The position numbers were made by a program, and so were the translations under genes. From an uncultured Acidobacteriia bacterium (GTDB lineage Bacteria; Acidobacteriota; Terriglobia; Bryobacterales; Bryobacteraceae), in assembly GCA_903881085.1 (NCBI GenBank), contig CAIRSA010000053.1:1-64000 (forward strand): a DNA stretch of 64,000 bases. Direction: 5' to 3'. Positions 38,208 through 46,170 of the stretch are shown piece after piece; position 1 is the stretch's first letter; the number at the start of each line of letters is the position of its first letter. The notes beneath the pieces are model-generated. The model made no database searches, was not told the DNA's origin, and saw only the letters and a program-made list of their open reading frames with translations.

Positions 38208-38368
38208 AGACACCGCACAAAAATAACTTTGCAGCCATCGACGTGGCGCAGAGTCTCAACTCTGCCGCGTCCCGACTCATCGGGACGCGTCTTGGAGCAC
38301 GCCAGGTAGGCGTCCCTGCGCCACGTGGGCTCGCGCAGTCAATGTGAAGTTATTCTTGCGCGGTGCCT
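38208..38368. mobile_element. MITE-like nested inverted-repeat element
   Basis: Terminal inverted repeats of 26 bp (38208-38233 and 38343-38368) differ at about six positions. Inside are a perfect 11-bp pair ACGTGGCGCAG / CTGCGCCACGT (38241-38251, 38316-38326), a 7-bp hairpin GCAGAGT / ACTCTGC (38248-38254, 38259-38265) and a 9-bp hairpin GCGTCCCGA / TCGGGACGC (38267-38275, 38280-38288). No open frame inside. About 160 bp; the right end meets the stop codon of the next gene. It could be a non-autonomous mobile element or a complex terminator between convergent genes. Confidence 0.6.
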
Positions 38369-39063
38369 TAGTAAGACTGGCAGTCAAGGAACCATTGCTC
38401 TTCCGTTCCAGGGGCGGTGCCGCGGGCAATCAATATCACCCCGCCGTCGCCCCACTGAAAACCGGCCTTCAGCTCGCTTGCGATCTGGAGACAATACTTT
38501 GGATCAGCGGCGTGTGCCCGATAATCCCACCAAGGCTCCGATTGCACATGCTCCGGCCAGCCACCAATTTTCGTTTGGGGCAAGGTTTCGAGCTCCGCTT
38601 CGTCCAATTCATCCTCGTCGAAACCCTTGGGCAGAACGGCCCCTGGATCGCCGTGGGCGGGATAATCGTCGGCCACCTGCCAGCGCGCTTCGAAACCCCT
38701 GCGCCGAGTGGCCAGGCTCGCCGGCCGTTGCAGCGGCACCAACCCGTCCAGCGATTTGTAGGCGCGGAGCACCCAATCGCCTCCCTCCTCTTCAGGCCAG
38801 ATGCCATCCTCGGCCTTGACGAAGAACGTGATCAGTTGAATGTCTTTCAACAGAGACGGAACTTCCGGAGCATTGGAGAGGTTCATCTGGAAGACGAGGA
38901 GCATTGGATCGTCATTTTGGCTGGGCCACTCTTCTCCTGGCGCTGCCAGCGCCGTCATCCCGAAGTTGGACTCCAGCGGCTCGCCGGTGGGACGCCTGCC
39001 GGCTGGAATCAACGTGACGGCCTTGCGCACATTCAATTTCTTGTATTGTGAGAGCTTGCTCAT
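38368..39063 (-). CDS. YwqG-family (DUF1963) protein
   Basis: 231 residues, no signal peptide. Features of the DUF1963/YwqG family: an early PMLLVFQMNLSNAPEVPSLL segment, central TKIGGWPEHVQ (family TKxGGxPxxxQ), and the terminal LQIASELKAGFQWGDGGVILI. The molecular function of this family is unknown; members occur in small stand-alone genes. The stop codon lies in the right end of the inverted-repeat element. Confidence 0.8.
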   Translation of the reverse strand: MSKLSQYKKLNVRKAVTLIPAGRRPTGEPLESNFGMTALAAPGEEWPSQNDDPMLLVFQMNLSNAPEVPSLLKDIQLITFFVKAEDGIWPEEEGGDWVLRAYKSLDGLVPLQRPASLATRRRGFEARWQVADDYPAHGDPGAVLPKGFDEDELDEAELETLPQTKIGGWPEHVQSEPWWDYRAHAADPKYCLQIASELKAGFQWGDGGVILIARGTAPGTEEQWFLDCQSY

Positions 39064-39132
39064 TGGATCACCGTATTTTGAAATCTACTCCTAACGGTAG
39101 TGCGCAAAACGGCGGGATTTTGGATCATTTTG

Positions 39133-39849
39133 CTAGACAAGAAATTTTCGGGCCATCTGCTGCCACCACTCCCAGTCATGGCCGGCGTGACTTCCCCAGA
39201 TGTCGAGGGTGTGCGGAATTCGTTTTTCGTGCATGATGCCAGCCATTTGCAGACTGTCATCAAGGCACATGTCCCGCTCGCCGGTTGCCAGGATGAAGCG
39301 GACGTTGTGGCAGTATTCATCGAGAATGGCCTGATCGGTCAGCAGTGGCAGGAAGGCTACCGGGTTATTGAAGTAGGCGTTGCTATCGCGTTGGCCGTTC
39401 AGATAATGGCGGATGTCGAAGGTGCCGCCCATGCTGAGGCACAAATCAACCAGGTGCGGATGTTTGAGCGCGAAGTTGAGCGCATGGTATCCGCCCAAGC
39501 CGCAACCGGCGGTGGAGAAGCGATGCGCCGGATTGAGGGACTTTACAAAGGGCAACATCTCCTCAATGAGGTAGGATTCATACCGGTTGTGTCTTGCCTC
39601 GCGGTCCGACGCCGGAATTTTCCGATTGAGCCAACTTTCGCCATCGACGCTGTCCACGCAGAATAATTGCAGAGACCCGGACTCCAGACCATCGGCCAGC
39701 GCCGCGATCATCCCGCGATCCTCCCAATCGAAAAAACGGCCAGCTGCGGTAGGGAAGACGATGACAGGTCTGCCCCCGTGTCCAAAGACGAGCAGTTCCA
39801 TATCACGGCCCAAAACGGGGCTCCACCATTTCCGATATTCGCGATGCAT
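39133..39849 (-). CDS. Esterase-D-like alpha/beta-hydrolase with Gly at the nucleophile position
   Basis: 238 residues from ATG 39849, preceded by GGAG at a good distance. The fold of small acidobacterial 'esterase family' proteins is clear: HREYRKWWSPVLGRDMELLVFGHGG, FCVDSVDGESWLN, and the late WGSHAGHDWEWW with the expected His. The nucleophile elbow, normally G-x-S-x-G, reads G115-C-G117-L-G119; codon 117 is GGC (39501-39499), one base from AGC (Ser). The protein is therefore probably inactive as a classical serine hydrolase, unless Cys116 takes over. The start upstream at 40071 lies in the divergent gene and is rejected. Confidence 0.85.
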   Translation of the reverse strand: MHREYRKWWSPVLGRDMELLVFGHGGRPVIVFPTAAGRFFDWEDRGMIAALADGLESGSLQLFCVDSVDGESWLNRKIPASDREARHNRYESYLIEEMLPFVKSLNPAHRFSTAGCGLGGYHALNFALKHPHLVDLCLSMGGTFDIRHYLNGQRDSNAYFNNPVAFLPLLTDQAILDEYCHNVRFILATGERDMCLDDSLQMAGIMHEKRIPHTLDIWGSHAGHDWEWWQQMARKFLV

Positions 39850-39910
39850 GCTCCTGTTAGTGTAACTGGCATTGCGTTGGGATTCGCGGAGCGATACGCT
39901 GGAGAGCATC

Positions 39911-41089
39911 ATGGAACGTAGATCGTTTATGGCAACGGCGCTTGGCGCGGCGCGGGCGCTTGGAGCAAATGACCGCATACGCGGTGGAATCATCGGAGCG
40001 GGCGGGCGCGGAAAGTACCTGACGGCCCAGTTTAAGGAGATCGGCGTAGAGATGGCCGCGGTATGCGACATCTATGAAGCCAATCTGCAGGGCGGGCTGA
40101 AGGTGGCCTCCACTGGGGCGAAGCCCTACGACAATTACAAGCGGATGCTCGAAGATAAATCGCTCGACGTGGTGGTGGTGGCCACGCCCGATCATTGGCA
40201 CGCGCAAATGACGATCGACGCGGTAGAGGCGGGTAAGGACGTCTACGTGGAAAAACCCCTGGCGCATAAGATCGAGGACGGGTTCCGCATGATCGAAGCC
40301 GTCCGGCGCACGAAACGTGTGGTCCAGGTGGGAACACAGCGCCGCAGCTCGGAGCTGTTTCAGGAAGAAAAAAAGATCATTGATTCCGGCGCGCTAGGCG
40401 ATGTTCGCCTCGTCAATTCCTGGTGGCTGAACAACACTGGCGATATTGCAACCAAGCCGCTGGCCGGCAAGTTGGATTGGAAACAATGGCTCGGCTCGGC
40501 GCCGCCGCGAGATCTGGATCCAAAAGTTTTTTTCAACTGGTATTGGTTCTGGGACTTTTCCGGCGGGCTGTTGGTCGGGCAGGCGGCTCACATCATGGAC
40601 TGCATCAATTGGTTCATGAATTCCAAGTACCCGGTGGCGGTAACCGCTACGGGTGGCCGGGTGAATATCAAGGGTGGTGTGGAAGTGCCTGAGACGGCGA
40701 CGATAGCCGTTGAATACCCCGAGAACTATCTGGCGATTTTCACGCTGGGCTACAAATCGATGCGTTACAGCATGTTTAACGACCAGATGAAGCAGTTTCA
40801 CGGTTCTAAGGCTAGATTCGATGTAGGGCGAGAGTCTTATGCGTTGTATCCACAGTCGAACGAAATGGAAATGAAGCCCTCCATGGAAAAGAAGTTGCCT
40901 GGCAGCTTCGATTCGGCCGCACGGTCACACATTCGGAATTTTCTGGAATGCGTGAAATCGAGGCGGGATCCAAACGCACCAGTCGAGGTTGGCCAGTACA
41001 CCAATGTGGTGATGTGCATGGCCATGGAGTCTCTACGCAAGGGCCGGCGGATAACCTGGAACGGCGCGACCCGCAATATGGAGGGTTAA
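39911..41089 (+). CDS. Gfo/Idh/MocA-family oxidoreductase with Tat-like N terminus
   Basis: 392 residues from ATG 39911 (MERRSFMATALGAARALGAN, an RRSF Tat-like pattern). Rossmann GGIIGAGGRGKYLTAQF; DVYVEKPLAHKIEDG; and a C-terminal FSGGLLVGQAAHIMDCINWFM. Similar to the protein at 27084-28361 and likely exported with cofactor bound. Divergent from the esterase-like gene (61 nt between starts). Ends 7 bp before the convergent flgM stop codon. Confidence 0.9.
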   Translation: MERRSFMATALGAARALGANDRIRGGIIGAGGRGKYLTAQFKEIGVEMAAVCDIYEANLQGGLKVASTGAKPYDNYKRMLEDKSLDVVVVATPDHWHAQMTIDAVEAGKDVYVEKPLAHKIEDGFRMIEAVRRTKRVVQVGTQRRSSELFQEEKKIIDSGALGDVRLVNSWWLNNTGDIATKPLAGKLDWKQWLGSAPPRDLDPKVFFNWYWFWDFSGGLLVGQAAHIMDCINWFMNSKYPVAVTATGGRVNIKGGVEVPETATIAVEYPENYLAIFTLGYKSMRYSMFNDQMKQFHGSKARFDVGRESYALYPQSNEMEMKPSMEKKLPGSFDSAARSHIRNFLECVKSRRDPNAPVEVGQYTNVVMCMAMESLRKGRRITWNGATRNMEG

Positions 41090-41095
41090 TCCCAT

Positions 41096-41287
41096 TCAGG
41101 AGTCGCGGGAAGAGTAATAGGCCAACATCCTCCGGCCTAAGTCGATTGCCGGGATGTGGTACATCCCGGCAGCGACCAGACGGCTGATCTCCTCATACAG
41201 GCGCGCTCGGTCTTCGCTGTCATCCGATACATTGCGTTTTCCCCGCAGTTTCTGCGGACGGGTAGTACTGCTTCGGGAACGGTACAA
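41096..41287 (-). CDS. flgM: Anti-sigma-28 factor FlgM, short form
   Basis: 63 residues from a TTG at 41287 with AGAGAGGA upstream. The C-terminal half, DRARLYEEISRLVAAGMYHIPAIDLGRRMLAYY, matches the FlgM sigma-binding helices (family pattern A-x-I-x-x-G-x-Y-x-V/I-x-x-x-x-x-A-x-x-M/L-L). FlgM holds FliA inactive until the hook is complete, then is secreted. It is shorter than usual (about 90-100) because the disordered N terminus is reduced. The place right after flgJ and the presence of fliA in the same cluster support the call. Confidence 0.75.
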   Translation of the reverse strand: MYRSRSSTTRPQKLRGKRNVSDDSEDRARLYEEISRLVAAGMYHIPAIDLGRRMLAYYSSRDS

Positions 41288-41322
41288 AATCTCATTCCTC
41301 TCTAATCTGGTTGATGAGATTC

Positions 41323-41643
41323 TTATCGACCGGTTTTCACTTTACCTTCGGCCGCAATGAGACCTTTTGTTACCATGCTTGCAAGTCCGAGCCCGCCCTT
41401 GGCCGCCAGTGCCTGCGCAAAATGCTCCTCGGCCATTCCGGCCATGGTGCTTGAGGCCTGATCTCCTCCCTCGCCCAGTAGTCCTCCGGAGGAGTTCTCT
41501 CTAGCCGACTGCAGCATCTTGGTCAGGACCAAAGCCTCAAACTGTTTGGCCGCTTTCTCCAGTTTCTCCTTGTCCGCCTGTTTCTTGATCGCTGTGGTGT
41601 CAGTGCTAGACGATAAAGCTGGTGTCATCAGAGTTACAGCCAT
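41323..41643 (-). CDS. flgJ: Flagellar rod-binding protein FlgJ (N-terminal domain only)
   Basis: 106 residues with the rod-binding signature KLEKAAKQFEALVLTKMLQSARE...FAQALAAKGGLGLASMV. The C-terminal muramidase domain of enteric FlgJ is missing, as in many phyla, so peptidoglycan is opened by another enzyme. Begins 1 nt after the flgI stop codon. Confidence 0.9.
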   Translation of the reverse strand: MAVTLMTPALSSSTDTTAIKKQADKEKLEKAAKQFEALVLTKMLQSARENSSGGLLGEGGDQASSTMAGMAEEHFAQALAAKGGLGLASMVTKGLIAAEGKVKTGR

Positions 41644-41644
41644 A

Positions 41645-42760
41645 TCAGATTACCTCGATGTCGGATTCGAGCGCGCCTGCGGCTTTCAGGATCTGCAGAA
41701 TTGCAATGATGTCGCGTGGAGTGGAGCCGATGGAGAGTACTGCTTTCACAAGCTCCTCGACCGTTGCTCCTTGTTTCAGGACCAGGTTCTTAGCCTTCTC
41801 CTCTTTGGCTGTTACACCAGTTTGAGGCACTACCTCCGTCTTGCCTTGGGAGAGTGGTGCCGGCTGTGAAACACCCAACGATGTTTGGATCTCGACAGAT
41901 AGAGCGCCATGGAGGATCGCCACAGGTGAGATCTTAACTTCTTTGCCCAGCACGATCGTCCCCGTACGCTCGTTGATGATGATGCGCGCCCGGCGATCTG
42001 CGTCTACCACCAGATTCTCCATTTCCGAGATAAACTCCACTTGCCGTTCAGCGTACAGTGCCGGAATATCCACCGCTACCAATGCGGAGTTTTCGGCTTT
42101 GGCCGAAAGCACCGGGCCCGGAGTGAATCGCTTGTTGATTGCCTCCGCAATGCGTGAGGCCGTTGTGAAATCCGCATGCTGCAATTGCAGGCGCAGCTTG
42201 CCGTTCGGTGCTGGAGAGGGCGCGACCCGTTCCACGATCGCCCCAGAGGGGATGCGGCCTACTGTTGGGTGGTTTACCGTCTGTGTGTTCCCTCCTTTGC
42301 CTGCGGAGAAACCACCTGTCACAACTGGACCTTGGGCTACCGCGTAGACCTGGCCATCGGCTCCTTTTAATGGGGCCATCAGTAATTGGCCGCCCTGCAG
42401 GTTCTGCGCGTCTCCAACGGCGGAGGCAGTGATGTCGATGCGCGTTCCGGGCTGTGCGTACGGAGGCAAGGTTGCTGTCAAAAGTACGGCAGCTACGTTT
42501 TTCACCTGGATGGCTGTAGGGTTGATCGAAACGCCCATTCTCTCCAGCAGATTCGTGAGGCTCTGCGCGGAAAAGACGGTCTGACGCTTATCGCCGGTCC
42601 CCGCCAGCCCTACAACCAGTCCATAGCCAACCAATTGGTTATCCCGAACGCCTTCAATCGATGCCAACTCTTTCAATCTGGATCCGGCCGCCATTACCGG
42701 CTCTGGATGCAAGAAGTTTAACGAAAAGAGGACGGCAGATAAGTAGTATTGTTTTCTCAT
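41645..42760 (-). CDS. flgI: Flagellar P-ring protein FlgI
   Basis: 371 residues: a signal peptide (SAVLFSLNFLHPEPVMA), then SRLKELASIEGVRDNQLVGYGLVVGLAGTGDK, the family's near-invariant start; AAVLLTATLPPYAQPGTRID; and the end GSTPRDIIAILQILKAAGALESDIEVI. Forms the periplasmic P ring around the rod at the peptidoglycan level. Presence of FlgH and FlgI proves a Gram-negative type basal body. Confidence 0.96.
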   Translation of the reverse strand: MRKQYYLSAVLFSLNFLHPEPVMAAGSRLKELASIEGVRDNQLVGYGLVVGLAGTGDKRQTVFSAQSLTNLLERMGVSINPTAIQVKNVAAVLLTATLPPYAQPGTRIDITASAVGDAQNLQGGQLLMAPLKGADGQVYAVAQGPVVTGGFSAGKGGNTQTVNHPTVGRIPSGAIVERVAPSPAPNGKLRLQLQHADFTTASRIAEAINKRFTPGPVLSAKAENSALVAVDIPALYAERQVEFISEMENLVVDADRRARIIINERTGTIVLGKEVKISPVAILHGALSVEIQTSLGVSQPAPLSQGKTEVVPQTGVTAKEEKAKNLVLKQGATVEELVKAVLSIGSTPRDIIAILQILKAAGALESDIEVI

Positions 42761-42766
42761 GGAAAT

Positions 42767-43471
42767 CTAGAAGGGCAGAATACCCAGCAAAAGCCTGTAC
42801 AGGAACATCGGCCGCCGAATCGCATCCCCAATGACACCTTTGCCGTTTACTTTAATCTCAAGCATGGCGAGACGGTCTGACGAGACCTGGTTCAAGGCGT
42901 TCAAATCGCTCGGACGCAGGATTCCTCGAACATGGACAGTCTGACGTTCGGAGTTCACCGAGATGTCTTTCAACCCATCAACCACCAGGTAGCCGTTAGA
43001 AAGTACTACCGCCACACGGGCACTGAGCGTGGTGGTCAAAGAAGAGTCACGGCTTGTGGTTCCAGTTCCGGCTAATTGCGTGTCGCCACTCGAACCGGCA
43101 AGACTTGCCAGTGCGCTGCCAGCCTTTGTCGGCCCGAAAATCGAGGTAACGGAATTCTTGGTACTCGACTTGCGGCTGGTCGATGTCGTCCCCTTGTTCA
43201 GAGCCGATGCCTTGTCGGCAACTACGATCGTAACAATGTCATTCACCTGACCGGCGCGGATATCGCGCGCCATTTCAGTCAAGCCGCCTGACCCGGCTCG
43301 GAACAGAGAGCCGGGAGACGTGGCTACCGGCGCGGAAGCCGACGCGAGATTTGCATCCCTTATGAATTTATCCAATGGGCTGGGTTCGTTCGGCTTTGTG
43401 AATTTTGATTTCGCACCGAGGAATGGTGCGCATCCCATTAGCAGTAGGCAACTGATTGCGATACGACTCAT
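42767..43471 (-). CDS. flgH: Flagellar L-ring protein FlgH
   Basis: 234 residues. Lipoprotein-like start MSRIAISCLLLMGCAP (approximate lipobox LMGC), then RAGSGGLTEMARDIRAGQVNDIVTIVV, LSARVAVVLSNGYLVVDGLKDI, and VRGILRPSDLNALNQVSSDRLAMLEIKVNGKG, which are conserved FlgH blocks. Forms the outer-membrane bushing ring. Its start overlaps the flgA stop by 4 nt. Confidence 0.95.
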   Translation of the reverse strand: MSRIAISCLLLMGCAPFLGAKSKFTKPNEPSPLDKFIRDANLASASAPVATSPGSLFRAGSGGLTEMARDIRAGQVNDIVTIVVADKASALNKGTTSTSRKSSTKNSVTSIFGPTKAGSALASLAGSSGDTQLAGTGTTSRDSSLTTTLSARVAVVLSNGYLVVDGLKDISVNSERQTVHVRGILRPSDLNALNQVSSDRLAMLEIKVNGKGVIGDAIRRPMFLYRLLLGILPF

Positions 43472-44382
43472 TGCTTCTCCTCCGTAGATGTTTCGACACG
43501 CACATGACCCTTGCTCTCGACTGTCGCCTGAAACCGCTTGCCGCTCGATGGGTTTCGAATCATGATTCGCTCCCCAATCTGGCCGGAGGTCTCAGCAATC
43601 GCATCTAAACGCAGCTGCGCTAATCCACTGCTAACTAGAACATCCACCTTGTCCCCTCGCTCTATTTCTTTTGGGCACTCAAGCAGCGCCGCCGCAAGCA
43701 TGTCTCCCTTTTTGAAAGACCTCTTCGCACGTTTGCCAATCGCTTCAGCGGTAGATGCGATTCGCGGTTCGACGGCTGGGTAGAGACGTCGTTTTTCAAT
43801 GACGAGATCGCCCTCGGCGATTGTTGATGCGGAGGCAATATCCTTGGCCGCCAGTACAACGTCGGCTTCGATGAAAACCCGGACTCTGGCCCATATCGGG
43901 ACACTTCTCGACCCTCCGTACACGATGCGTCCTCGCCACAGCACGGGTTGAAGGACGGAGGATTTTTGCGGCGGCAGCCCTGATTTCAGAAACTCAAGCT
44001 TTCCCTCGGGCACGGGGTATTTGGAAAAATCCAGAATCTCCAAATTCGCATCCTGGAAACCTTGATTGCGAAGCTCCTGTTGCAGAGCGTTTGCCAAGTC
44101 ATCGGCTCTCAGCAGTTGTGTGCTCATCTGGACGCAGACATCTGTAAAAGTGCCCTCTGACAATCCGTTCCGTGCAGCAGCACGTTGAAGCTCGGCAGCC
44201 GAGAGCAACCTACGCGCCCCAGGCAGAGGTGCGAAGCCGATCTCGACATCGGGGCTCATTCGGGCGAATATCTCCAACTTCTGCGCCAGGTCGGCGGCAT
44301 GAATCCGTTCTCCGGCTATGGGGATACATTCAGAGGATGCTTCCACAAGAAGCGGGGCCATGATTAAGAAGTACAGTCTCAT
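43468..44382 (-). CDS. flgA: Flagellar P-ring assembly chaperone FlgA
   Basis: 304 residues with signal peptide MRLYFLIMAPLLVEASSE. The C-terminal SAF/ChapFlgA domain is seen in VVLAAKDIASASTIAEGDLVIEKRRLYPA, KRAKRSFKKGDMLAAALLECP, VDVLVSSGLAQLRLDAIAETSGQIGE and IMIRNPSSGKRFQATVESKGHV. FlgA assists FlgI ring polymerisation in the periplasm. Lies between flgG and flgH as in many phyla. Confidence 0.92.
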   Translation of the reverse strand: MRLYFLIMAPLLVEASSECIPIAGERIHAADLAQKLEIFARMSPDVEIGFAPLPGARRLLSAAELQRAAARNGLSEGTFTDVCVQMSTQLLRADDLANALQQELRNQGFQDANLEILDFSKYPVPEGKLEFLKSGLPPQKSSVLQPVLWRGRIVYGGSRSVPIWARVRVFIEADVVLAAKDIASASTIAEGDLVIEKRRLYPAVEPRIASTAEAIGKRAKRSFKKGDMLAAALLECPKEIERGDKVDVLVSSGLAQLRLDAIAETSGQIGERIMIRNPSSGKRFQATVESKGHVRVETSTEEKQ

Positions 44383-44391
44383 ATCCCCTTC

Positions 44392-45183
44392 CTACCGCGT
44401 CAGATTATTGACCTGTTGATACATTTCGTCCGCAGCCTTTACCACCTTGGAGTTGGCCTCATAGGCTCTCTGCGCGACGATCAGATTGATAAACTCCTCG
44501 ACAACGCTTACGTTCGATTGTTCGGTGTATCCCTGCAGGAGTGTCCCGTTCCCCTCGGGCCCACCTGGATTGCCCAAGGCCGCTTCTCCGGAGGCGTCAG
44601 TGGGTGCATAGAGGGTCCTGCCCAGGCTGTTCAGGCCTGCCGGATTCGCGAACGAGGCGAGCTGAATCTGACCTGCCAACTGTGTGGCGGTCTGGCCGGG
44701 CTGTGAATAACTTACTGTTCCGTCGCCTGCTATTGTGACGTTCTGCGCTTCCGGAGGAATCGTAATCTGTGGTTCCAATGGATCGCCATCGGACGTTACG
44801 ATGCCTCCGTCGCGATTCAGCTGGAAACCACCGGCACGGGTGTAGGCGACTTCGCCGGAAGTTCGCCGCACCTGAAAGAATCCCTTACCCTGAATCACAA
44901 CGTCCAATGGGTTGTTGGTCATGGAGAAGGCGCCCTGCGTGAAAATGATTTCATTCGAGGAGGGGCGCGTCCCCAACCCAAGTTGCAGGCCGGCGGGCAC
45001 CACGGTTTGCGAGCCCGCCGCGGCGCCAGGTTGAATCATGTTTTGGTAGATCAAATCCTGGAACTGCGCCCGCCTTGCTTTGAAGCCTGAAGTGTTTGAG
45101 TTCGCCAGGTTGTTTGAAATGTTATCTACGTTTAATTGCTGCGCGGTCATACCACTGGCAGCGCTGTAAAGTGCTCTGATCAT
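44392..45183 (-). CDS. flgG: Flagellar distal rod protein FlgG
   Basis: 263 residues: MIRALYSAASGMTAQQLNVDNISNNLANSNTSGFKARRAQFQDL, the classic rod/hook N terminus, then GTRPSSNEIIFTQGAFSMTNNPLDVVIQGKGFF and the C-terminal LQGYTEQSNVSVVEEFINLIVAQRAYEANSKVV...MYQQVNNL. Full family length. Builds the distal rod. Confidence 0.96.
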   Translation of the reverse strand: MIRALYSAASGMTAQQLNVDNISNNLANSNTSGFKARRAQFQDLIYQNMIQPGAAAGSQTVVPAGLQLGLGTRPSSNEIIFTQGAFSMTNNPLDVVIQGKGFFQVRRTSGEVAYTRAGGFQLNRDGGIVTSDGDPLEPQITIPPEAQNVTIAGDGTVSYSQPGQTATQLAGQIQLASFANPAGLNSLGRTLYAPTDASGEAALGNPGGPEGNGTLLQGYTEQSNVSVVEEFINLIVAQRAYEANSKVVKAADEMYQQVNNLTR

Positions 45184-45217
45184 TTTTTAAGCCTTGTCAT
45201 GAGTTATGCCCAATCTG

Positions 45218-45955
45218 TTATCCGGAAACTTTCGCTACTTCCTCGACGGATTTTCGATTCATCTCCCCGGCCAGCGTGAATGCTTTCTGCATCGTTTCGA
45301 ATTGCCGCAAAATACTCACCAGGCGGACCGCTGCCTCGGGAGCCGAAACATTTGCCGCCTCCAGTTTTCCCTGCTGCACTTCCAGCCGCTGAGCTGGCTT
45401 GGCAGCGTTGGCCGCATTATTTGACGGAGAAAAGTAGCTGTTTCCGATCTTGGTCAGTTGCTGCGGGGTGGCAAATTGCACCAGCGCCAACTGCCCTGTG
45501 TCTTGCCCACCCTGCCGCATCACACCATCCTGAGTAATCTCCAAAGGTTTGGCAGTATCAATACGGACTGGCTTGCCATCTTTACCTGTTACCGAATAAC
45601 CCTCCTGCGTTTGCAGAGTCCCATTCGCGGAAACCTTGAAATTGCCGTTGCGTGTATAGAGAGGTCCGTTGGGGCCTGCCACGGATACGAAGCCGTCGCC
45701 GGCAAGCGCAATGTCCACCGGGCTTCCGGTTGGCGTAATTGTGCCTTGCGAAAAATCCGTCCATTTGGTTTCCACCACGGGCAACACAGGATCCGACGCC
45801 AGTCCCTGGGCTTGCTCGTCTATATAGGTGTTGTAGTTCTCGCGATCGGCTTTGAAGCCAGCGGCGCCGGAATTCGCGAGATTATTGGCCAGCATGTCCA
45901 AAGAATCCATCCTGGCGCGCATTCCGCTGGCGGCCATTATGCTTAGAGAATCCAC
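45218..45955 (-). CDS. flgF: Flagellar proximal rod protein FlgF
   Basis: 245 residues from GTG 45955, preceded by GGGAGG at 5 nt, which decides the start over an ATG at 45982. N terminus VDSLSIMAASGMRARMDSLDMLANNLAN and GAAGFKADRENYNTY; C terminus ANVSAPEAAVRLVSILRQFETMQKAF. These fit FlgF rather than FlgG (shorter, with the M-A-A-S-G-M start). First gene of the minus flagellar arm, 34 nt before flgG. Confidence 0.92.
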   Translation of the reverse strand: MDSLSIMAASGMRARMDSLDMLANNLANSGAAGFKADRENYNTYIDEQAQGLASDPVLPVVETKWTDFSQGTITPTGSPVDIALAGDGFVSVAGPNGPLYTRNGNFKVSANGTLQTQEGYSVTGKDGKPVRIDTAKPLEITQDGVMRQGGQDTGQLALVQFATPQQLTKIGNSYFSPSNNAANAAKPAQRLEVQQGKLEAANVSAPEAAVRLVSILRQFETMQKAFTLAGEMNRKSVEEVAKVSG

Positions 45956-46170
45956 CTTCGCCTCCCGACAGCAGAACAGCAATTCTGTGGCCGAAAAAAT
46001 ACATTGAGAAATGACTAAAATGTGTCGAAATGGAGATTAGAAAGTGTTCCATAACGGCGATGAATTGCCACAATGGAACAAACGGCAAATTCTTGCCTCC
46101 TGCTATCTTCCCAATCCACTGAAAACGCGTCAGTCGACTGTCTGGCAGTCCATCTGCATAGACAAGGCTC
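45956..46170. promoter_or_regulatory. Divergent flagellar promoter region (flgF / fliK)
   Basis: 215 bp between the two flagellar arms. On the minus strand, CGGCCA-CAGAA-TTGCT (45978-45993) keeps the GG-N10-GC spacing of a sigma-54 promoter (consensus TGGCAC-N5-TTGCA), with flgF's start codon 23 nt downstream. No convincing sigma-54 or sigma-28 site was found for fliK on the plus strand. Low certainty. Confidence 0.3.
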
